A stretch of DNA of 64,000 nucleotides from Prochlorococcus sp. HOT208_60m_808G21. Lineage in GTDB: Bacteria; Cyanobacteriota; Cyanobacteriia; PCC-6307; Cyanobiaceae. A model generated the notes under the pieces. It searched no databases. It had not been told where the DNA came from and saw only the letters and a list, made by a program, of their open reading frames with translations. This document shows positions 60,465 to 64,000 of the stretch, in pieces. The position numbers and the translations under genes are program-made. Each line of letters starts with the position of its first letter. Within the stretch, counting starts at the first letter, position 1. The stretch is from positions 1 through 64,000 of the forward strand of contig MWOY01000106.1 in NCBI GenBank assembly GCA_002026015.1, in the 5' to 3' direction.

Positions 60465-61934
60465 TTAATTTGAAAAATTATTCCTTGGCAGATAGAGATT
60501 TTTTTGTCTCAAAGATTGATATGTTGTAAAAAATCGCAAAATAGTTTTAGAACAATTTAATGAGGTAAACAAGCTTATTAAGACTCCAATACCTAATGTT
60601 GCCGCAAAACCCTTAACAAAATTTGTTCCTAATAAAAACAATACAAAACAACTTAGAAGAGTTGTAATATGGCCATCAACTATTGATGAATTAGCTCTTT
60701 GAAAACCGCTATCAATAGATCTTGTAAGAGTATTACCATCATATAATTCCTCTTTAATTCTCTCAAATATTAGAATATTTGCATCGACAGCCATACCAAT
60801 GCTGAGTATAAGACCAGATATTCCAGGTAAAGTCAAAGTTACAGGAATCAAAGAATATAGAGCTAAGTTAAAGAAACCATAAAGTACTAGTGAAAGAACT
60901 GAAACAAAACCTAAAATTCTATAATTAAAAATCATAAATATACCAACAAAAATTAGTCCACTAATTGCTGCATAAAGACTTTTTAAAATATTTTTGGATC
61001 CCAAAAGAGCCCCTATAGTATTAGTTTCGACTATTTCAATTGGCAATGGTAATGAGCCTCCTTTAAGTTGAACTTCTAATTCTCTAGCATTTTCAGCACT
61101 AAAATTACCACTTATTGTTGCTGATCCACCTGTAATCCCAGTATTAGCAAACTGATTACCAACACTAGCTTCACTTATTGATTCGCCATCTAGAATAATC
61201 GCCAAAAGTTGATTAGTGCCAGCAATTGACTTTGTAATATCAGCAAACTTTTCACCTCCCGAATTACTGAAAGTTAATAAAACTTCCCAATTACTATTTG
61301 TTTGTTCTTGTCTCCTTCCTGCGTTAATAAGATCCTTACCAGTTAAATCTGTTTTAATAAATAAATTTGTAATTTCTTTATCAACATACTTTTTAATTTC
61401 AATTAACTTCCCATATAAATCACTACTAGTAGTATAGTAATTTAGTTCTTGCTCTATCTCTTTAAGATCATCTTGAATAATTTTTAAGAAATTTTCATCA
61501 TACTGACTTTTTTCTGAAGAGGAATATTGATCAATAATTTCTTTAATATTTAATCTCTGAAGTTGCAGGGTTTTCAAATTGGTAGATGTTCCAGCTTTTT
61601 GAGTCCTAAACTCTAATAAGGCAGTCTTACCTAAAACTCTTGAAGCAACCAATGGATTTTGTTCTCCAGGTAATTCTAAAATTAATTGATCTCCACCTAG
61701 GGTTTGTAAGTTTGACTCTGAAACTCCTAAATTATTAACGCGTCTATCTATAACCGAATTAACTGCATCAAGTTCATCCTTCGTTACCTTGCCTTCCTCT
61801 TTAATAATTTGTAGGGTAAGTTGAGACCCACCTTGCAAATCTAATCCCAACTGTAAGGGATAATTTATTAATAGATAAACAGATAGTGTAAGTAGAAATA
61901 TAATAAAAAAAAGCCAAATTTGCCTTCTTTTCAT
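60465..61934 (-). CDS. secD: Protein translocase subunit SecD
   Basis: PLQLGLDLQGGSQLTLQI; VIDRRVNNLGVSE; GMAVDANILIFERIKEEL. Confidence 0.97.
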   Translation of the reverse strand: MKRRQIWLFFIIFLLTLSVYLLINYPLQLGLDLQGGSQLTLQIIKEEGKVTKDELDAVNSVIDRRVNNLGVSESNLQTLGGDQLILELPGEQNPLVASRVLGKTALLEFRTQKAGTSTNLKTLQLQRLNIKEIIDQYSSSEKSQYDENFLKIIQDDLKEIEQELNYYTTSSDLYGKLIEIKKYVDKEITNLFIKTDLTGKDLINAGRRQEQTNSNWEVLLTFSNSGGEKFADITKSIAGTNQLLAIILDGESISEASVGNQFANTGITGGSATISGNFSAENARELEVQLKGGSLPLPIEIVETNTIGALLGSKNILKSLYAAISGLIFVGIFMIFNYRILGFVSVLSLVLYGFFNLALYSLIPVTLTLPGISGLILSIGMAVDANILIFERIKEELYDGNTLTRSIDSGFQRANSSIVDGHITTLLSCFVLFLLGTNFVKGFAATLGIGVLISLFTSLNCSKTILRFFTTYQSLRQKNLYLPRNNFSN

Positions 61935-61937
61935 TAG

Positions 61938-62921
61938 TTATATACTCCCACTAATTAAAACTTCAACTTTTTCAACTATTTGATGTGGTTGAATTATTGT
62001 CAAATTCTCAAGATTTCCATTATACGGAGTTGGAATATCCTGGCTAGATAATCTAATTGGTCGGGCATCAAGATCATCGAAACACTCTTCTGTTATCAAG
62101 GCAATTAATTCTGCACCAATACCTCCAGTCTTCATACATTCTTCAACAATAATTACTTTATTTGTTTTTCTTATTGATTTTGAGATGGTTTCCATATCAA
62201 ATGGTTTTAAACTTATTAAATCTATTAACTCAACATCTATTCCTTTTTTTTCTAATTCTTCAACAGCTTTAAGGCAGTGATGTCTCATTCTTGAATAAGT
62301 CAATAAAGTAATATCTTTCCCTTCTTTTACAACGTCAGCCTGATCTAAAGCGCAAGTATAATCACCCTCAGGTAATTCTTCAGACAAATTATATAGAAGA
62401 ACATGTTCGAAAAATAGAACCGGATTATCATCTCTTATAGCTGCTTTCATTAAACCTTTAGCATTTGTGGGTGTACTACATGCAACAATCTTTATGCCTG
62501 GAACTGCATGAAAATATGCTTCAAGTCTTTGACTATGCTCAGCACCAAGTTGACGACCAACTCCTCCAGGTCCTCGAACTACTGCTGGTATTTTATAATT
62601 TCCGCCACTTGTATATCTAAGCATACCCATATTATTTGATATCTGATTAAAAGCTAAAAGCAAAAAACCCATATTCATCCCTTCTACTATTGGTCTTAAG
62701 CCAGTCATTGCTGCACCCACAGCCATACCCGTAAAACTATTCTCTGCAATTGGAGTATCTAAGACTCTTAACTCTCCATATTTTTCATATAAATCCTTAG
62801 TAACTTTATAAGATCCTCCATATTGACCAACATCTTCCCCCATCACGCAAACATTTACATCATTTGCCATTTCTTCATCAATCGCCTCTTTCAAAGCATT
62901 AAATAATAATGTTCCAGCCAC
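61938..62921 (-). CDS. pdhB: Pyruvate dehydrogenase E1 component beta subunit
   Basis: [69 protein letters not shown]. Confidence 0.96.
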   Translation of the reverse strand: MAGTLLFNALKEAIDEEMANDVNVCVMGEDVGQYGGSYKVTKDLYEKYGELRVLDTPIAENSFTGMAVGAAMTGLRPIVEGMNMGFLLLAFNQISNNMGMLRYTSGGNYKIPAVVRGPGGVGRQLGAEHSQRLEAYFHAVPGIKIVACSTPTNAKGLMKAAIRDDNPVLFFEHVLLYNLSEELPEGDYTCALDQADVVKEGKDITLLTYSRMRHHCLKAVEELEKKGIDVELIDLISLKPFDMETISKSIRKTNKVIIVEECMKTGGIGAELIALITEECFDDLDARPIRLSSQDIPTPYNGNLENLTIIQPHQIVEKVEVLISGSI

Positions 62922-63100
62922 AATTAATTACCTAATTAATCACATATATAATCCTACCACTTTGAATAATTCAACCTCCTTCAGCGAAGGTTATGAGTAG
63001 TAATATTGATAATATCATTCCAGGCGAAAGTAAAAGGACTAAAAGGCCTAAGTCATGTAAAGACATTCAAAGAGAGTGTTTTATTAATAATATTGGCAAT

Positions 63101-63403
63101 TTAACTTTTCTTCAGAAAAAAACTGCGAATAAATACAATAAAAAGTCCTATACCTATAAAAGCAAAAGAGAAAGTTAGCAAAAAAGATAATCCAATTATT
63201 AAGGTATTAATACTAGAAGTGATATTTTGGACTATTTCAGAAGAATTAGATGGTTTATGTACTGAAAAATAAATTGCAATTTTATTACTTAAAAAATAAA
63301 AAAATATAAATAATAGAAAACTTGTTAATGATCCTACAATAAAATTTAATGGTCCTTTTTCGGGAATGTTTTTTTCAATATTCTCATTACTATTATCAGC
63401 CAC
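63101..63403 (-). CDS. DUF3082-like small membrane protein
   Basis: Four hydrophobic stretches (GPLNFIVGSLTSFLLFIFFYFLSNKIAIYF; LIIGLSFLLTFSFAFIGIGLFI). Confidence 0.75.
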   Translation of the reverse strand: MADNSNENIEKNIPEKGPLNFIVGSLTSFLLFIFFYFLSNKIAIYFSVHKPSNSSEIVQNITSSINTLIIGLSFLLTFSFAFIGIGLFIVFIRSFFLKKS

Positions 63404-63426
63404 AATAAATTTTGAATAAAAAAAAT

Positions 63427-64000
63427 TTAAATGAATGTTATTCCCTTTTCAAGGAAAGTGCAAACCCATGAATCATAACCTTTATTTCTAAACATTTTAT
63501 AATTTGCAGTTAATTCTTTTTTAGCAGTCTCTATATCTTTAAAGAGTGCAAAGCATGTAGGGCCTGATCCACTCATTGAAAATGTGAGACAATTTTCTAA
63601 TTTAGAAAGTAAATATAATGCCAGCTTTACAGAATCATTTTCATTTTCAACAACTAACTGCAAATCATTTTTAATAGATAAATGTTGATTATCAAAATTT
63701 AAGTTATTTAAACCATAATCTCTTAAATTTTTTCTTATGTTCTCAATCATTTCTTTATCAGTAAGATATTGATTACAAAATCTATTACTATATTTTTTAT
63801 AGGTTTCAGCAGTTGATACTGATACATTCGGATTTTTTAAAAGAATTACTCCATATTCAAGGGTTGAATCTAATTTCTCCAAAATTTCGCCTCTTCCAAA
63901 ACATAATTGAATACCACCATTTATAAAAAAGGGAATATCAGATCCTAAAGTTGATGCTAATGAACATAAAGTTTCTTGATCTAATTTCAAATCCCATAAA
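63427..64000 (-). CDS. ispE: 4-diphosphocytidyl-2-C-methyl-D-erythritol kinase, truncated by right window edge
   Basis: LASTLGSDIPFFINGG and LTFSMSGSGPTCFALF (GHMP kinase motifs); frame open to the window edge. Confidence 0.93.
   Translation of the reverse strand, partial: LWDLKLDQETLCSLASTLGSDIPFFINGGIQLCFGRGEILEKLDSTLEYGVILLKNPNVSVSTAETYKKYSNRFCNQYLTDKEMIENIRKNLRDYGLNNLNFDNQHLSIKNDLQLVVENENDSVKLALYLLSKLENCLTFSMSGSGPTCFALFKDIETAKKELTANYKMFRNKGYDSWVCTFLEKGITFI

Noticed and set aside
62993-63178. 61 aa plus-strand ORF between pdhB and the DUF3082-like gene
   Set aside because: Lys/Ser/Asn-rich, overlaps the better-supported minus-strand membrane protein by ~78 bp; kept out for lack of support, though comparative data could rescue it.
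1-64000. CRISPR array, prophage, transposase or defence island
   Set aside because: No regularly spaced repeats, integrase, transposase, restriction-modification or toxin-antitoxin genes recognised anywhere in the window; gene content is core metabolism.

Overview
The window is a dense, AT-rich stretch of cyanobacterial core genome. Gene content and protein style (PsaK, Psb28, GUN4-domain protein, CobN, HemJ, DnaK1-like chaperone) point to a high-light Prochlorococcus-like genome, but that assignment is inference because no database search was run. It runs from the 3' end of pheT at the left edge to the 3' part of ispE (minus strand) at the right edge. I support about 60 protein genes, one tRNA-Ser(GGA), one strong rho-independent terminator (glnA) and a likely NtcA-type promoter upstream of glnA. 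I see no phage, transposase, CRISPR, toxin-antitoxin or recognisable defence locus, and no clearly new multi-gene system. The best leads are: (1) three copies of a ~40-55 bp imperfect palindromic repeat around a small-protein locus at 410-1170; (2) two conserved-looking small membrane proteins missed by the ORF track (49286-49417 minus, 59332-59511 minus); (3) a scpB gene with no ATG/GTG/TTG start at a plausible N-terminus, suggesting an ATT start; (4) a protein with an RHH-like N-terminus and a C-terminal J-domain; (5) several antiparallel C-terminal gene overlaps.
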